Assembly (NCBI RefSeq): GCF_018390695.1
Contig: NZ_JAHBGF010000046.1
Coordinates: forward strand, 186,001 to 250,000
Direction of reading: 5' to 3'
Length of the DNA stretch: 64,000 bases
Origin: Ancylobacter sonchi
GTDB taxonomy: Bacteria; Pseudomonadota; Alphaproteobacteria; Rhizobiales; Xanthobacteraceae
Part shown: positions 41,888 to 51,287 of the stretch, piece by piece
Position numbering within the stretch: the stretch's first letter is position 1
Layout: each line of letters begins with the position of its first letter
Notes under the pieces: model-generated
The model's database searches: none
The model's input: the letters and a program-made list of their open reading frames with translations, nothing else
Told to the model about the DNA's origin: nothing
Position numbers and translations under genes: made by a program

Positions 41888-41901
41888 ATTGCATGCACAA
41901 T
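41888..41901. promoter_or_regulatory. Dyad in the GntR/ABC divergent region
   Basis: ATTGCATGCACAAT includes the perfect palindrome TGCATGCA and flanking TTG/CAA, a form seen in FadR-subfamily operators. It lies in the AT-rich part of the 240-base divergent region, 101 bases before the binding-protein gene. Assignment to the adjacent GntR regulator is inference. Confidence 0.45.
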
Positions 41902-42001
41902 ATTGTCCCGAGAGTACAGAAATCGCCCTTTCCGTTGCCCGTTCATCGCCGCCGGCTCGTCATTGCCTGCCGCCCGGCGTCATCCCTCGGAGCCTCGCCT
42001 C

Positions 42002-43630
42002 ATGAATCGTCGCGAATTCCTGAAGTCCGCATCCGTATTGTCCTCCGTGGCCGCCACCGGCGTCGCCGCGCCGGCCGTCTGGTCGTCGGCAAGCGCGCAG
42101 TCGGCACGGGCCGAGACGCTGCTGCTGGTCAGCGAGGCCGGGCCGAACAATCTCGACATCCATGGCGTCGGCACCAACCGCCCCGGCTATGAGGTGGCGT
42201 GGAACTGCTACGACCGGCTGATGAGCTACGGCACCAAGACGCTGGCGGACGGCTCGGTGAGCTACGACCAGAACAAGCTGGTACCCGAGCTCGCCGAGAG
42301 CTGGGACGTCACCGCCAATTCCGCCACCTTCAAGCTGCGCAAGAACGCCACCTTCCATGACGGCTCGCCGGTCACCGCGCAGGACGTGAAGTGGTCCTTC
42401 GACCGCGCGGTCTCGGTGGGCGGCTTCCCGACCTTCCAGATGAAGGCCGGCTCGCTGGAGAAGCCCGAACAGTTCGTGGTGGTGGACGACCACACTTTCC
42501 GCGTCGACTTCATCCGCCCCGACCGGCTGACCATGCCGGACCTCGCGGTGATCGTGCCCTCGGTGTTCAATTCCAAGCTGGTGCAGTCCAAGGCCACCGA
42601 GCAGGACAAATGGGGCATGGAGTTCACCAAGCAGAACACCGCCGGCGGCGGCGCCTACAAGGTGGCGAAGTGGACCTCCGGCACCGAGGTGATCTTCGAG
42701 CGCAACGAGAGCTGGGCCTGCGGCCCGATGCCGTCGATCAAGCGGGTGGTGTGGCGCATGGTGCCCTCCGCCGGCAACCGGCGGGCGCTGATCGAGCGCG
42801 GCGATGCCGACATCTCGTTCGATTTGCCGGCGAAGGACTTCGTCGAGCTCGACAAGGCCGGCAAGGTGAAGGTGGTGTCGAACCCGGTCAGCAACGGCGT
42901 GCAGTATATCGGCATGAACGTCACCAAGCCGCCCTTCGACAAGCTCGAGGTGCGCCAGGCGGTGGCCTATGCCATTCCCTACCAGAAGATCATGGACGCG
43001 GTGATGTTCGGCCTCGGCAAGCCGCTCTACGGCGCCGCCTCCAACAAGGTGAGCCAGCCGGTGTGGCCGCAGGCGCATGGCTACAACACCGATATCGCCA
43101 AGGCGAAGGAACTGCTGGCCAAGGCCGGCTATCCGGAGGGCTTCGAGACCACGCTGTCCTTCGACCTCGGCGCGGCGGTGGTGAACGAGCCGCTCTGCAC
43201 GCTGGTGCAGGAGAGCCTCGGCCAGATCGGCATCAAGGTGACGCTGAACAAGATTCCGGGCGCCAACTGGCGCGGCGAGATCACCAAGAAGGAGATGCCG
43301 CTGATCGCCAACTTCTTCTCGGGCTGGCTCGATTACCCGGAATACTTCTTCTTCTGGGCCTATCACGGCCAGAACGCGGTGTTCAACACCATGGGCTACA
43401 AGAGTGCCGAGATGGACAAGCTGATCGACGGCGCCCGCGCCACGGCGGCAGCGGGCGACTGGCCGGCCTACGACAAGGACGTCACCGGCTTCATCGACCT
43501 CGCCTTCGCCGACATGCCGCGCGTGCCGCTGTTCCAGCCCTATCTCAACGTGGCCATGCAGAAGTCGATCGCCGGCTATCAGTACTGGTTCCACCGGCAG
43601 CTCGACTACCGCACGCTGCGCAAGGCGTGA
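42002..43630 (+). CDS. ABC importer binding protein, family 5 (peptide type)
   Basis: 542 residues. The start MNRREFLKSASVLSSVAATG is a twin-arginine signal. The mature part has the DppA/OppA-like plan (LVPELAESWDVTANSATFKLRKNATFHDGSPVTAQDVKWSFDRAV, NTAGGGAYKVAKWTSGTEV). Family 5 proteins bind dipeptides, oligopeptides, nickel chelates, opines or glycosides; the specificity is not visible here. It is the first gene of a four-gene importer. A stem-loop lies directly after its stop. Confidence 0.92.
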   Translation: MNRREFLKSASVLSSVAATGVAAPAVWSSASAQSARAETLLLVSEAGPNNLDIHGVGTNRPGYEVAWNCYDRLMSYGTKTLADGSVSYDQNKLVPELAESWDVTANSATFKLRKNATFHDGSPVTAQDVKWSFDRAVSVGGFPTFQMKAGSLEKPEQFVVVDDHTFRVDFIRPDRLTMPDLAVIVPSVFNSKLVQSKATEQDKWGMEFTKQNTAGGGAYKVAKWTSGTEVIFERNESWACGPMPSIKRVVWRMVPSAGNRRALIERGDADISFDLPAKDFVELDKAGKVKVVSNPVSNGVQYIGMNVTKPPFDKLEVRQAVAYAIPYQKIMDAVMFGLGKPLYGAASNKVSQPVWPQAHGYNTDIAKAKELLAKAGYPEGFETTLSFDLGAAVVNEPLCTLVQESLGQIGIKVTLNKIPGANWRGEITKKEMPLIANFFSGWLDYPEYFFFWAYHGQNAVFNTMGYKSAEMDKLIDGARATAAAGDWPAYDKDVTGFIDLAFADMPRVPLFQPYLNVAMQKSIAGYQYWFHRQLDYRTLRKA

Positions 43631-43644
43631 CGCCGGGCTAGCGA

Positions 43645-43669
43645 CCCGACCGGCACGCCGCCGGTCGGG
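43645..43669 (+). repeat. Intercistronic stem-loop after the binding-protein gene
   Basis: CCCGACCGGC pairs perfectly with GCCGGTCGGG over ten base pairs around the loop ACGCC. It lies between the binding-protein and first permease genes with no T-run, so it more likely protects the upstream message than ends transcription fully. Confidence 0.7.
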
Positions 43670-43697
43670 CGGAATCCTTGATCAGGGGGAGGTGCGC

Positions 43698-44711
43698 GTG
43701 CTCAAGCAGATCGTCCGCCGCCTCGGCACCGCCGTGCCGAGCCTTATCGGCGTCGTCATCGTCACCTTCCTGCTGACGCGGGTGCTGCCCGGCGACACCG
43801 CCGCCTATTTCGCCGGGCCGGCGGCGACCCCGCAGGCCATCGCCGAGATCAAGACCAAGCTCGGCCTAGACCAGCGGCTGCCAGTGCAGTTCCTCGCCTA
43901 TGTGAAGGACCTCGCCACTGGCAATCTCGGCATGTCGCTGACCACCGGCCAGCCGGTGTTCGAGGACATCCGGGCCCGGCTGCCGGCCTCAGCTGAGTTG
44001 ACCCTGCTCGGCCTCCTCCTCTCGGTGGCGGTGTCGGTGCCGCTCGGTATCCTCGCCGCGGTGCGGCAGGGCTCGTGGATCGATCACCTCTGCCGCGTCG
44101 TCGCTACCGCCGGCGTATCACTGCCGGTGTTCTTCACCGGGCTGCTGCTGGTCTATGTGTTCTACTACAAGCTCGGCTGGGCGCCGGCGCCGATGGGGCG
44201 GCTCGACTTCATCTATTCCGCGCCCGACACGGTGACCGGCTTCTACCTGATCGACAGCCTGATCGCCGGCGATGTCGAGCTGTTCCGCGCCGCCTGGTCG
44301 CAGATCTGGCTGCCGGCGGTGACGCTCGCCATCTTCTCGCTGGCGCCTATCGCCCGCATGACCCGCGCTTCCATGCTGTCCGTGCTCGCTTCCGACTTCG
44401 TGCGGACCGCGCGGGCGAGCGGGCTGAAGCCCTCCAAGGTCGTGATGGGCTATGCGTTCCGCAACGCGCTGCTGCCGGTGATCACCACGCTCGGCATGGT
44501 GTTCTCCTTCCTGCTCGGTGCCAATGTGCTGGTGGAGAAGGTGTTCGCCTGGCCGGGCATCGGCTCCTACGCCATCGAGGCGCTGATCACCTCCGACTAT
44601 GCGCCGGTGCAGGGCTTCGTGCTCGCCATGGCCATTCTGTACGTGCTGCTGAACCTCGCGATCGACATCCTGTACGGGCTGGTCGATCCGCGCGTGCGCA
44701 TCGAAGCCTGA
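43698..44711 (+). CDS. ABC importer permease, DppB type
   Basis: About 337 residues. Motifs: LTRVLPGDTAAYFAG after the first membrane segment and the coupling loop FVRTARASGLKPSKVVMGYAFRNALLPVITTLG. Six membrane segments are visible. The GTG at 43698 with a GGGGGAGG site is preferred over the GTG at 43692, which would leave no spacing. The next permease starts ten bases after the stop. Confidence 0.93.
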   Translation: MLKQIVRRLGTAVPSLIGVVIVTFLLTRVLPGDTAAYFAGPAATPQAIAEIKTKLGLDQRLPVQFLAYVKDLATGNLGMSLTTGQPVFEDIRARLPASAELTLLGLLLSVAVSVPLGILAAVRQGSWIDHLCRVVATAGVSLPVFFTGLLLVYVFYYKLGWAPAPMGRLDFIYSAPDTVTGFYLIDSLIAGDVELFRAAWSQIWLPAVTLAIFSLAPIARMTRASMLSVLASDFVRTARASGLKPSKVVMGYAFRNALLPVITTLGMVFSFLLGANVLVEKVFAWPGIGSYAIEALITSDYAPVQGFVLAMAILYVLLNLAIDILYGLVDPRVRIEA

Positions 44712-44721
44712 GGAGGGCGCC

Positions 44722-45597
44722 ATGAGCCTTGCCGCCACCGACGCCGCGCCGAAGGACAGCCTGTTCTCACATGCCCGGCACATCGTCGCCGAGAACCCGG
44801 TCACCGGAATCGCCTTCGGCCTGTTCGCGCTATTCGCTTTGGCGGCGCTGATCGGTCCTTATGTGGTGCCGCACGACCCGCTGGCGAGCAACACCTCGGC
44901 GGCGCTGCAGCCGCCGTCGGCGACCTACTGGTTCGGTACAGACCAGCTCGGGCGGGACATCTTCTCCCGCGTGGTGGTGGCGAGCCGGCTCGACATGATC
45001 ATCGCCGTCGCCTCGGTGGCGTTGGTGTTCGTCGCCGGCGGCTTCGCCGGCATCGCCTCCGGCTATTTCGGCGGCTGGACCGACCGCATCGTCGGCCGCG
45101 TCTCCGACACCATCATGGCCTTTCCGCTTTTCGTGCTGGCGATGGGCATCGTGGCGGCGCTCGGCAACACCGTGACCAACATCATCATCGCCACCGCGAT
45201 CATCAACTTCCCGCTCTATGTGCGCGTCGCCCGCGCCGAGGCCAATATCCGCCGCGAGGCGGGCTTCGTGCAGGCGGCGCGGCTCTCCGGCAATTCGGAG
45301 ATGCGCATCCTGCTCGGCCACATCGCGCCGAACATACTGCCGATCATGATGGTGCAGGTGTCGCTCACCATGGGCTACGCCATCCTCAATGCGGCGGGGC
45401 TGTCCTTCATCGGCCTCGGCGTGCGCCCGCCCACCCCGGAATGGGGGATCATGGTGGCGGAGGGTGCGTCCTTCATCATCTCCGGCGAATGGTGGATCGC
45501 CTTCTTTCCCGGCGTGACGCTGATGCTGGCGGTGTTCTGCTTCAACCTGCTCGGCGATGGCCTGCGCGACCTCGTCGATCCGCAGCGGCGCACCTGA
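44722..45597 (+). CDS. ABC importer permease, DppC type
   Basis: 291 residues with the DppC pattern: a cytoplasmic N-terminal stretch, HDPLASN...FGTDQLGRDIFSRVV after the first membrane segment, and the coupling loop AEANIRREAGFVQAARLSGNSEMRILLGHIAPNI. It forms the channel with the preceding permease. The ATPase gene follows after 11 bases. Confidence 0.94.
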   Translation: MSLAATDAAPKDSLFSHARHIVAENPVTGIAFGLFALFALAALIGPYVVPHDPLASNTSAALQPPSATYWFGTDQLGRDIFSRVVVASRLDMIIAVASVALVFVAGGFAGIASGYFGGWTDRIVGRVSDTIMAFPLFVLAMGIVAALGNTVTNIIIATAIINFPLYVRVARAEANIRREAGFVQAARLSGNSEMRILLGHIAPNILPIMMVQVSLTMGYAILNAAGLSFIGLGVRPPTPEWGIMVAEGASFIISGEWWIAFFPGVTLMLAVFCFNLLGDGLRDLVDPQRRT

Positions 45598-45608
45598 GGG
45601 AGGCGACG

Positions 45609-47342
45609 ATGAACATTCATGCGGGAAACATGTCTGCGGGTGTCAACAACATGCAGCCGCCCCTGCTGGAGGTGCGCGACCTCACCGTCGAGTTCGCCAC
45701 CCGGCGCGGCACCGTCCAGGCGGTGAAGCAGGTGGACCTGACGCTGGCCAAGGGCGAGACGCTCGGCATCGTCGGCGAATCCGGCTCGGGCAAGTCCGTC
45801 ACCTCCTACGCGGTGATGCGCATCCTCGACCGTGCCGGGCGCATCGCCGAGGGGACGATCTCCTTTGGCGGCGTCGATATCGGGACCGCCTCGGAGGGCC
45901 AGGTGCGGGCGCTGCGCGGGCGGGAGATGTCGATGATCTTCCAGAATCCGCGCGCGGCGCTGAACCCGATCCGCAAGGTCGGCAAGCAGATCGAGGATGT
46001 GCTGATCGAGCACGTGCAGGCGCAGCCGGGTGACGCGAAGGAAAAGGCGATCGAGGTCCTGAAGGCGGTGCGCATCGCCCGGCCGGAGGAGCGCTACCAC
46101 GCCTATCCGTTCGAATTGTCCGGCGGCATGTGCCAGCGCATCGTCATCGCACTGGCGCTGGCCTGCCGACCGCAGCTCTTGATCGCCGACGAGCCCACCA
46201 CCGGCCTCGACGTGACGACGCAGAAGGCGGTGATGGACCTCGTGGTCGAGCTCACCCGCGAGCGCAACATGTCCACCATCCTCATCACCCACGATCTCGG
46301 CCTGGCCGCCGCCTATTGCGACCGGGTGATGGTGATGGAGAAGGGCAAGGTGGTGGAGACCGCCAATGCCGAGGCAGTCTTCCGCGCGCCGCAGCACGCC
46401 TATACCCGCAAGCTGATGCGGGCGACGCCGCGCAAGGGCGTCACCCTGCGCGACCTCTTGCCGGAGGATGCCGCGCCCGCCGCGCCGGCTCCGACGGCGC
46501 CGGTGGAGGGCGCCGGCACGCCGCTTCTGATCGTCGAGAACCTAGTGAAGGAATATCCGCGCCAGACTCCGACCTCGGGCATGGCCGGGCTGTTCGGCAT
46601 CAAGGGCGCGGCGGCCGATCCGTTCCGCGCGGTGGACGGCATCAGCTTCTCGGTGGCGCGCGGCGAAAGCCTCGGCCTTGTCGGTGAGTCCGGCTGCGGC
46701 AAGTCCACCACCTCGATGATGCTGATGCGCCTCGTCGACCCGACCTCCGGGCGCATCGTGTTCAAGGGCGAGGAGTTGTCCGCCATTCCCGCCAAGCGCT
46801 TCGCCGGCTCGAAATGGCGCTCGCGCATCCAGCTGGTGTTCCAGGATCCGACCGACAGCCTCAACCCGCGCTACACTGCCGCCCGCGCCATCGCCGACCC
46901 GCTGATGCAGATGGGATCCGGCCTGTCCGGCAAGGCGCTGCGGGCGAAGGTGGAGGAACTGGCCGGCCTCGTCGGTCTGCCGGTGCACCTGCTGGACCGC
47001 TTTCCGCACCAGCTTTCTGGCGGGCAGAAGGCGCGCGTCGGCATCGCCCGCGCCATCGCGCCTGATCCGGACCTCGTCATCCTCGACGAGCCGACGGCGG
47101 CGCTCGACGTCTCCGTGCAGGCGGTGGTGCTGAACCTGCTGCAGGACCTCAAGCAGCGGCTTGGCATGAGCTACATCTTTGTCAGCCACGACCTCGAAGT
47201 GGTGCGCATGCTGTGCGACCGGGTGATCGTGATGCGCACCGGCCGCATCGTCGAGGAGGGCGCGACCGAGGCGATCATGGCAGCGCCCAAGGCCGAGTAC
47301 ACCCGCGAATTGCTCGCTTCGATCCCGCATCCGCCGATCTGA
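45609..47342 (+). CDS. Fused tandem ABC ATPase, DppD-DppF type
   Basis: About 577 residues joining the two ATPases that are often separate genes. The first domain has GESGSGKSVTS, SGGMCQRIVIALALACRPQLLIADEPTTGLD; the second has GESGCGKSTTS, SGGQKARVGIARAIAPDPDLVILDEPTAALD. A linker of Pro/Ala (EDAAPAAPAPTAPVEG) joins them near residue 300. The ATG at 45609 behind GGGAGG is used. It completes the peptide-type importer. Confidence 0.93.
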   Translation: MNIHAGNMSAGVNNMQPPLLEVRDLTVEFATRRGTVQAVKQVDLTLAKGETLGIVGESGSGKSVTSYAVMRILDRAGRIAEGTISFGGVDIGTASEGQVRALRGREMSMIFQNPRAALNPIRKVGKQIEDVLIEHVQAQPGDAKEKAIEVLKAVRIARPEERYHAYPFELSGGMCQRIVIALALACRPQLLIADEPTTGLDVTTQKAVMDLVVELTRERNMSTILITHDLGLAAAYCDRVMVMEKGKVVETANAEAVFRAPQHAYTRKLMRATPRKGVTLRDLLPEDAAPAAPAPTAPVEGAGTPLLIVENLVKEYPRQTPTSGMAGLFGIKGAAADPFRAVDGISFSVARGESLGLVGESGCGKSTTSMMLMRLVDPTSGRIVFKGEELSAIPAKRFAGSKWRSRIQLVFQDPTDSLNPRYTAARAIADPLMQMGSGLSGKALRAKVEELAGLVGLPVHLLDRFPHQLSGGQKARVGIARAIAPDPDLVILDEPTAALDVSVQAVVLNLLQDLKQRLGMSYIFVSHDLEVVRMLCDRVIVMRTGRIVEEGATEAIMAAPKAEYTRELLASIPHPPI

Positions 47343-47438
47343 GCCGGAGCGAGTGGGGTTGCGGGCCGGCGGCGGATTGAGCTTCGCCGTCAAAGCCGCG
47401 ATGATGCCGGCGCCCCGGCGCCGGAGATTCGTTCCCTG

Positions 47439-48419
47439 ATGTTCACTGCCCTGCTGCGCCATCCGGTGAAGCTCATCATCGGCGTCGTGCTGGCGCTGTT
47501 CGCCGCCTACGAGGTCAGCGTCCGCTTTCTCGCCTATACCGCCGATGCCTATGTGATGAGCGACATCATCGTCATCTCCTCGGAGATCGAGGGGCCGGTC
47601 TCGACGCTGGCGGTGCAGAACAACCAGAAGGTTGCCGCCGGCCAACTGCTGTTCGAGATCGAGAAGACCCCCTATCAGCTGAAAGTGCAGCAGACGCAGG
47701 CGGCGGTGCAGCAGGCCGAAGCCGATCTGCAACTGGCCAAGGACGAGGTCGGCTCGGCGCAGGCGGGGGTCGCTGCGGCGCAGGCGGTGCTGACCAATGC
47801 GCAGGCTCAGCTCGGCCGGGTGAAGTCGCTGTCGACCGAAGGCTTCTCGCCCGAGGCGACGCTCGACGTCGCCACCCGCGACGTCGCCACCGCCACCGCC
47901 AATGTGCAGACCGCGCAGGCGGCGCTGGCGGTGTCGAGCCGGCGGGTGACGGTGGCCGGCGCCACCATCGCGGCGGCCAAGGCCGATTTCGACAAGGCGC
48001 AGTACGATTTCTCCAAGACCACGGTGGCGGCGCCGGAGCCCGGCCGCATCGCGCCCTTCACCATCCGCCAGGGCGATTATCTGAAGACCGGCACCGAGGT
48101 GCTGGCGGTGGTGACGGATCGCCGCCCGCGCGTGGTCGCCAACATCCCCGAGCGCCATCTCGCCCGCATCCGCACCGGCCAGCGCGTGTGGCTCACCCTC
48201 GGCTCCGATCCGTGGGTGCTGCATCACGGCCGGGTGAGCGGCATCGCCGCCGGCGTCTCGCGCTCGCCGGACAATCCGCAAGTGGTGCCCTATGTCGAGC
48301 CGACGACCGATTGGGTGCGGCTGCCGCGGCGCTTCCCCATCGAGATCACGCTCGACGACTGGCCGGCCGATCTCGCTCTGTTCTACGGCGCCGATGCCCG
48401 CGCGCTGATCTGGTTCTGA
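47439..48419 (+). CDS. HlyD-family membrane-fusion protein (AaeA/EmrA type)
   Basis: 326 residues: one N-terminal membrane segment (LIIGVVLALFAAYEVSVRFLAY), a lipoyl half (SEIEGPVSTLAVQNNQKVAAGQLLFEIEK), a helical hairpin rich in Ala and Gln, and the second half (VAAPEPGRIAPFTIRQGDYLKTG). It would connect the following FUSC-type inner-membrane protein to an outer-membrane channel. The gap to that gene is 16 bases. Likely cargo is aromatic or other weak acids, by family analogy. Confidence 0.88.
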   Translation: MFTALLRHPVKLIIGVVLALFAAYEVSVRFLAYTADAYVMSDIIVISSEIEGPVSTLAVQNNQKVAAGQLLFEIEKTPYQLKVQQTQAAVQQAEADLQLAKDEVGSAQAGVAAAQAVLTNAQAQLGRVKSLSTEGFSPEATLDVATRDVATATANVQTAQAALAVSSRRVTVAGATIAAAKADFDKAQYDFSKTTVAAPEPGRIAPFTIRQGDYLKTGTEVLAVVTDRRPRVVANIPERHLARIRTGQRVWLTLGSDPWVLHHGRVSGIAAGVSRSPDNPQVVPYVEPTTDWVRLPRRFPIEITLDDWPADLALFYGADARALIWF

Positions 48420-48435
48420 GCCGGGAGGCCGGGCG

Positions 48436-49428
48436 ATGGACGACGTCACCCGGCAGGCCCTCGCCACCGCCTCGGGCGTTCTCGCGGCGGTGTATATCTC
48501 GCTCGCCATGGGGCTGGCCGATCCCTATTGGGCGGCGCTCTCGGTGATGATCATCGCCAATGTCGACCGCGACCAGCTGTTCACCAAGGGCGTGCTGCGC
48601 ATCGCCGGCACCTTCATCGGCGTCATGCTGGGCTATGTCATCGGCCAGTGGGTGGAGGGGCTGCAACTGCCGCAGGCGGCGCTGGTGATGATCGCCGCCG
48701 GCATCGGCACCTATGGCCGCCAGCGCAGCGCCTATGGTTATGCCTGGTTCTACGGCGCGCTCACCTTCGCGCTGGTGATGCTCTACACCATGGTACAGCC
48801 GCAGGATCTGTATTCCTTCGCCTGGTACCGCTGCTACGAGATCGTCATCGGCGTCACCTGCGGCACGCTGGCGAACTGGGCGCTCGGCCCGCGGGCGGGG
48901 GAGCTCGGCCATATCGTCGCCGCGCCCACCGCCACCACGCCGGAAAGCGCGCTGAAGCAGTCCTATACCGCCGCTCTGGGTGCGCTGGTGATCATCCTCG
49001 CCTGGACCTTCTTCGACCTGCCGCAATTGCCGCAGGTGCTGATTTCCAGCCTGATCATCATCGATGCCGACCCGGCGGCCAGCCGCCATCGCGGCTATCA
49101 GCGCATCATCGGCTGCATCATCGGCGGTACCGCCGGGCTGGCGGTGATCGGCATCGACGCCACCGAGGAATGGTGGTGGGCGACCATGCTGTTCCTCGGC
49201 GTGTTCCTGTGCGCGCGCATCCATCTCGCCAAATCGGCGCAGACCTATATCGGCACCCAGTCGGCGATCGCCTACCTCGTCACCCTGGTATCGACCGGGC
49301 CGCCGACGACGCTCGACCCGCCGGTGGAGCGGCTGGTGGGGATCATCATCGGGGTGAGCATCATGACCGTGCTGGTCTGGGCGCTGAACGCCAGGCAGAT
49401 CGCCGCCGAGAAGGCGGCCGGCGGCTGA
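48436..49428 (+). CDS. FUSC-family efflux membrane protein (AaeB-like, short)
   Basis: 330 residues with two blocks of about four to five membrane segments each and a short central loop, an arrangement of FUSC/aromatic-acid exporters (ALSVMIIANVDRDQLFTKGVLRIAGTFIGVMLGYVIG). It is about half the length of E. coli AaeB, so it probably works as a dimer. It pairs with the preceding HlyD-type gene as an efflux unit of unknown cargo. Confidence 0.85.
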   Translation: MDDVTRQALATASGVLAAVYISLAMGLADPYWAALSVMIIANVDRDQLFTKGVLRIAGTFIGVMLGYVIGQWVEGLQLPQAALVMIAAGIGTYGRQRSAYGYAWFYGALTFALVMLYTMVQPQDLYSFAWYRCYEIVIGVTCGTLANWALGPRAGELGHIVAAPTATTPESALKQSYTAALGALVIILAWTFFDLPQLPQVLISSLIIIDADPAASRHRGYQRIIGCIIGGTAGLAVIGIDATEEWWWATMLFLGVFLCARIHLAKSAQTYIGTQSAIAYLVTLVSTGPPTTLDPPVERLVGIIIGVSIMTVLVWALNARQIAAEKAAGG

Positions 49429-49431
49429 GCC

Positions 49432-49779
49432 TCACGCGCCGCGCGGCGGGGCGATCTCGTCGAGCAGCGTGGCGAGGTCGTCGCCGCGCCGCACCAGCCG
49501 CCAGCGCTCCGGCGCGCCGGCCGGCACCACGACGGCGGCGCCCTTGGGGCAGACGCCGAGGCAGTCGACCTCGACCACCGCCACGCCGGCGCCCTTGCGC
49601 CGGGGCTTCTTCATCGGCTTGCCGCCTTCGCGATGGGCGACGGCGCCGCGCAGCGCCGGCGCGAGGCGGTCGCCGCCTTCCGCGCCGAAGCCCTTCTTGA
49701 GCTTCTTCGCGCATTTGCGGCAGACCAGCACCACGTCGGTCCAGTCGGAGGCGATCGGCTTCATCGGGCGGGTTTTCAT
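49432..49779 (-). CDS. Thioredoxin-like [2Fe-2S] ferredoxin-family protein
   Basis: 115 residues. VVLVCRKCAKKL near the N-terminus and VDCLGVCPKGAAVVV in the second half give the Cys pattern of thioredoxin-like 2Fe-2S ferredoxins, with four Cys that could hold a cluster. There is a Lys/Arg-rich insert (KPMKKPRRKGAG) between them. An ATG at 49764 is an alternative start; neither has a clear ribosome site. The 14-base tandem repeat lies 31 bases upstream of its start, within its leader or promoter. Redox partner unknown. Confidence 0.75.
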   Translation of the reverse strand: MKTRPMKPIASDWTDVVLVCRKCAKKLKKGFGAEGGDRLAPALRGAVAHREGGKPMKKPRRKGAGVAVVEVDCLGVCPKGAAVVVPAGAPERWRLVRRGDDLATLLDEIAPPRGA

Positions 49780-49809
49780 CGCGCCCGATGTGCCATGGCG
49801 GGAGACGCT

Positions 49810-49907
49810 TGGGAAGCGAAGCCTGGGAAGCGACGCCTGGGAAGCGACGCCTGGGAAGCGAAGCCTGGGAAGCGACGCCTGGGAAGCGACGCCTGGGAAG
49901 CGCGCCG
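49810..49907. repeat. Tandem repeat, seven copies of a 14-base unit
   Basis: Seven head-to-tail copies of TGGGAAGCGACGCC start at 49810, 49824, 49838, 49852, 49866, 49880 and 49894. Copies 1 and 4 have A for C at position 11 and the last copy diverges at its end. A partial unit precedes the array. It fills the gap between the amino acid ABC ATPase stop and the ferredoxin-like gene. The unit is not a multiple of three and has no gene in it. It is a typical variable-number tandem repeat. Confidence 0.92.
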
Positions 49908-49911
49908 CGCC

Positions 49912-50640
49912 TCAGTGCGTCACGCCGAGGAACTGCTTCAGCTCCGGCGTCTTCGGATTGGCGAACACCTCTTCCGGCGGCCCGATCTCATGCACCCGGC
50001 CCTGATGCATGAACACCACGCGCGAGCACACGTCGCGGGCGAAGCGCATCTCGTGCGTCACCATGAGCAGCGTCATGCCCTCGGAGGCGAGCTCCTTCAC
50101 CACCGCGAGCACCTCGTTGACCAGCTCCGGGTCGAGGGCGGAGGTGATCTCGTCGCAGAGCAGGGCGATGGGCTGCATGGCGAGCGCTCGGGCGATGGCG
50201 ACGCGCTGCTGCTGGCCGCCGGAGAGTTGGTCCGGATAGGCATCGAACTTGTGGCCGAGCCCGACCCGCTCCAGCATCTTCTTCGCCATCACCTCGGCCT
50301 CGGCCTTCGGCGTCTTCTTCACCACCATCTGCGACAGCATGACGTTGCGCCCGGCGGTGAGGTGCGGGAACAGGTTGAAGCCCTGGAAGATCATCCCGAC
50401 CTTCAGCCGCAGCGCCTTCAGGTGCAGCTCGTCCGGCAGCAATTGCGCGCCGGCCACCGAGATCGAGCCATCGTCGATGGTCTCCAGCCCGTTGATGCAG
50501 CGCAGCAGCGTCGACTTGCCGGAGCCCGACTTGCCGATGATGGCGATCACCTCGCCCGGCTCGACGTCGATATTGATGCCCTTGAGCACTTCGTTGTCGC
50601 CGAAGCGCTTCTTCACCTCAGTGATTTCGATGAGCGACAT
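49912..50640 (-). CDS. Polar amino acid ABC importer ATPase (GlnQ/HisP type)
   Basis: 242 residues. Walker [20 protein letters not shown]-loop [13 protein letters not shown], signature [17 protein letters not shown], Walker [17 protein letters not shown] (Ile-Thr in place of the usual Pro-Thr) and switch His in MVTHEM. It overlaps the upstream permease gene by 23 bases. It is the last gene of the importer operon, which is read from the binding protein downwards on the minus strand. Confidence 0.95.
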   Translation of the reverse strand: MSLIEITEVKKRFGDNEVLKGINIDVEPGEVIAIIGKSGSGKSTLLRCINGLETIDDGSISVAGAQLLPDELHLKALRLKVGMIFQGFNLFPHLTAGRNVMLSQMVVKKTPKAEAEVMAKKMLERVGLGHKFDAYPDQLSGGQQQRVAIARALAMQPIALLCDEITSALDPELVNEVLAVVKELASEGMTLLMVTHEMRFARDVCSRVVFMHQGRVHEIGPPEEVFANPKTPELKQFLGVTH

Positions 50641-51277
50641 TGAGCTTCCTCTCGAGGATCTGGGAAGACTTGGACAAAGGCCAGCACAGGCAGAAATAGA
50701 TCAGCGCCACGAAGCCGTAGACGGTGAAGGGCTCGAAGGTGGCGTTGGTCACCATGGTTCCGGCCTTGGAGAGCTCCACGAAGCCGATGATCGAGGTAAG
50801 CGCCGTGCCTTTCACTACCTGCACCGAGAAGCCGACGGTGGGCGGCACCGCCACCCGCAGCGCCTGCGGCAGGATCACCCAGCGCATCTGCTGCAGATAA
50901 CCCATGCCGAGCGAGGACGACGCCTCCCACTGGCCCTTGGCGACGGATTCGACGCAGCCGCGCCAGATCTCGGCGAGGAAGGCGGCGGTCCACAGGATCA
51001 GCGCCACGGCGGCCGCCAGCCAGGCCGGCACGTCGATGCCGAACAGGCCGAGGCCGAAAAAGGCGAGGAACAGCTGCATCAGCAGCGGCGTGCCCTGGAA
51101 CAGCTCGATATAGGTCTTGGCGAAGGCCGGCCCAAGCCGCCCCTTGCCGATGCGCGCGAACAAGAGCGCCACGCCGACGAGGCTGCCGCCGACGAAGGAG
51201 ACGATGGAGAGCAGGACAGTCCAGCGCGCCGCCAACAGCAGGTTGCGCAGGATGTCCCAGGTGGTGAAATCGTTCAT
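50618..51277 (-). CDS. Polar amino acid ABC importer permease
   Basis: 219 residues of the HisM/GlnP type, with about five membrane segments and the family block FQGTPLLMQLFLAFFGLG followed by the coupling loop EIWRGCVESVAKGQWEASSSLGMGYLQQMRWVILPQALR. It overlaps the ATPase gene and follows the other permease by ten bases. Confidence 0.94.
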   Translation of the reverse strand: MNDFTTWDILRNLLLAARWTVLLSIVSFVGGSLVGVALLFARIGKGRLGPAFAKTYIELFQGTPLLMQLFLAFFGLGLFGIDVPAWLAAAVALILWTAAFLAEIWRGCVESVAKGQWEASSSLGMGYLQQMRWVILPQALRVAVPPTVGFSVQVVKGTALTSIIGFVELSKAGTMVTNATFEPFTVYGFVALIYFCLCWPLSKSSQILERKLNVAHRNH

Positions 51278-51287
51278 CGCCGTCTCC

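Noticed and set aside
49810-49907. CRISPR-like array
   Set aside because: The units are head-to-tail copies of 14 bases without spacers; it is a tandem repeat.
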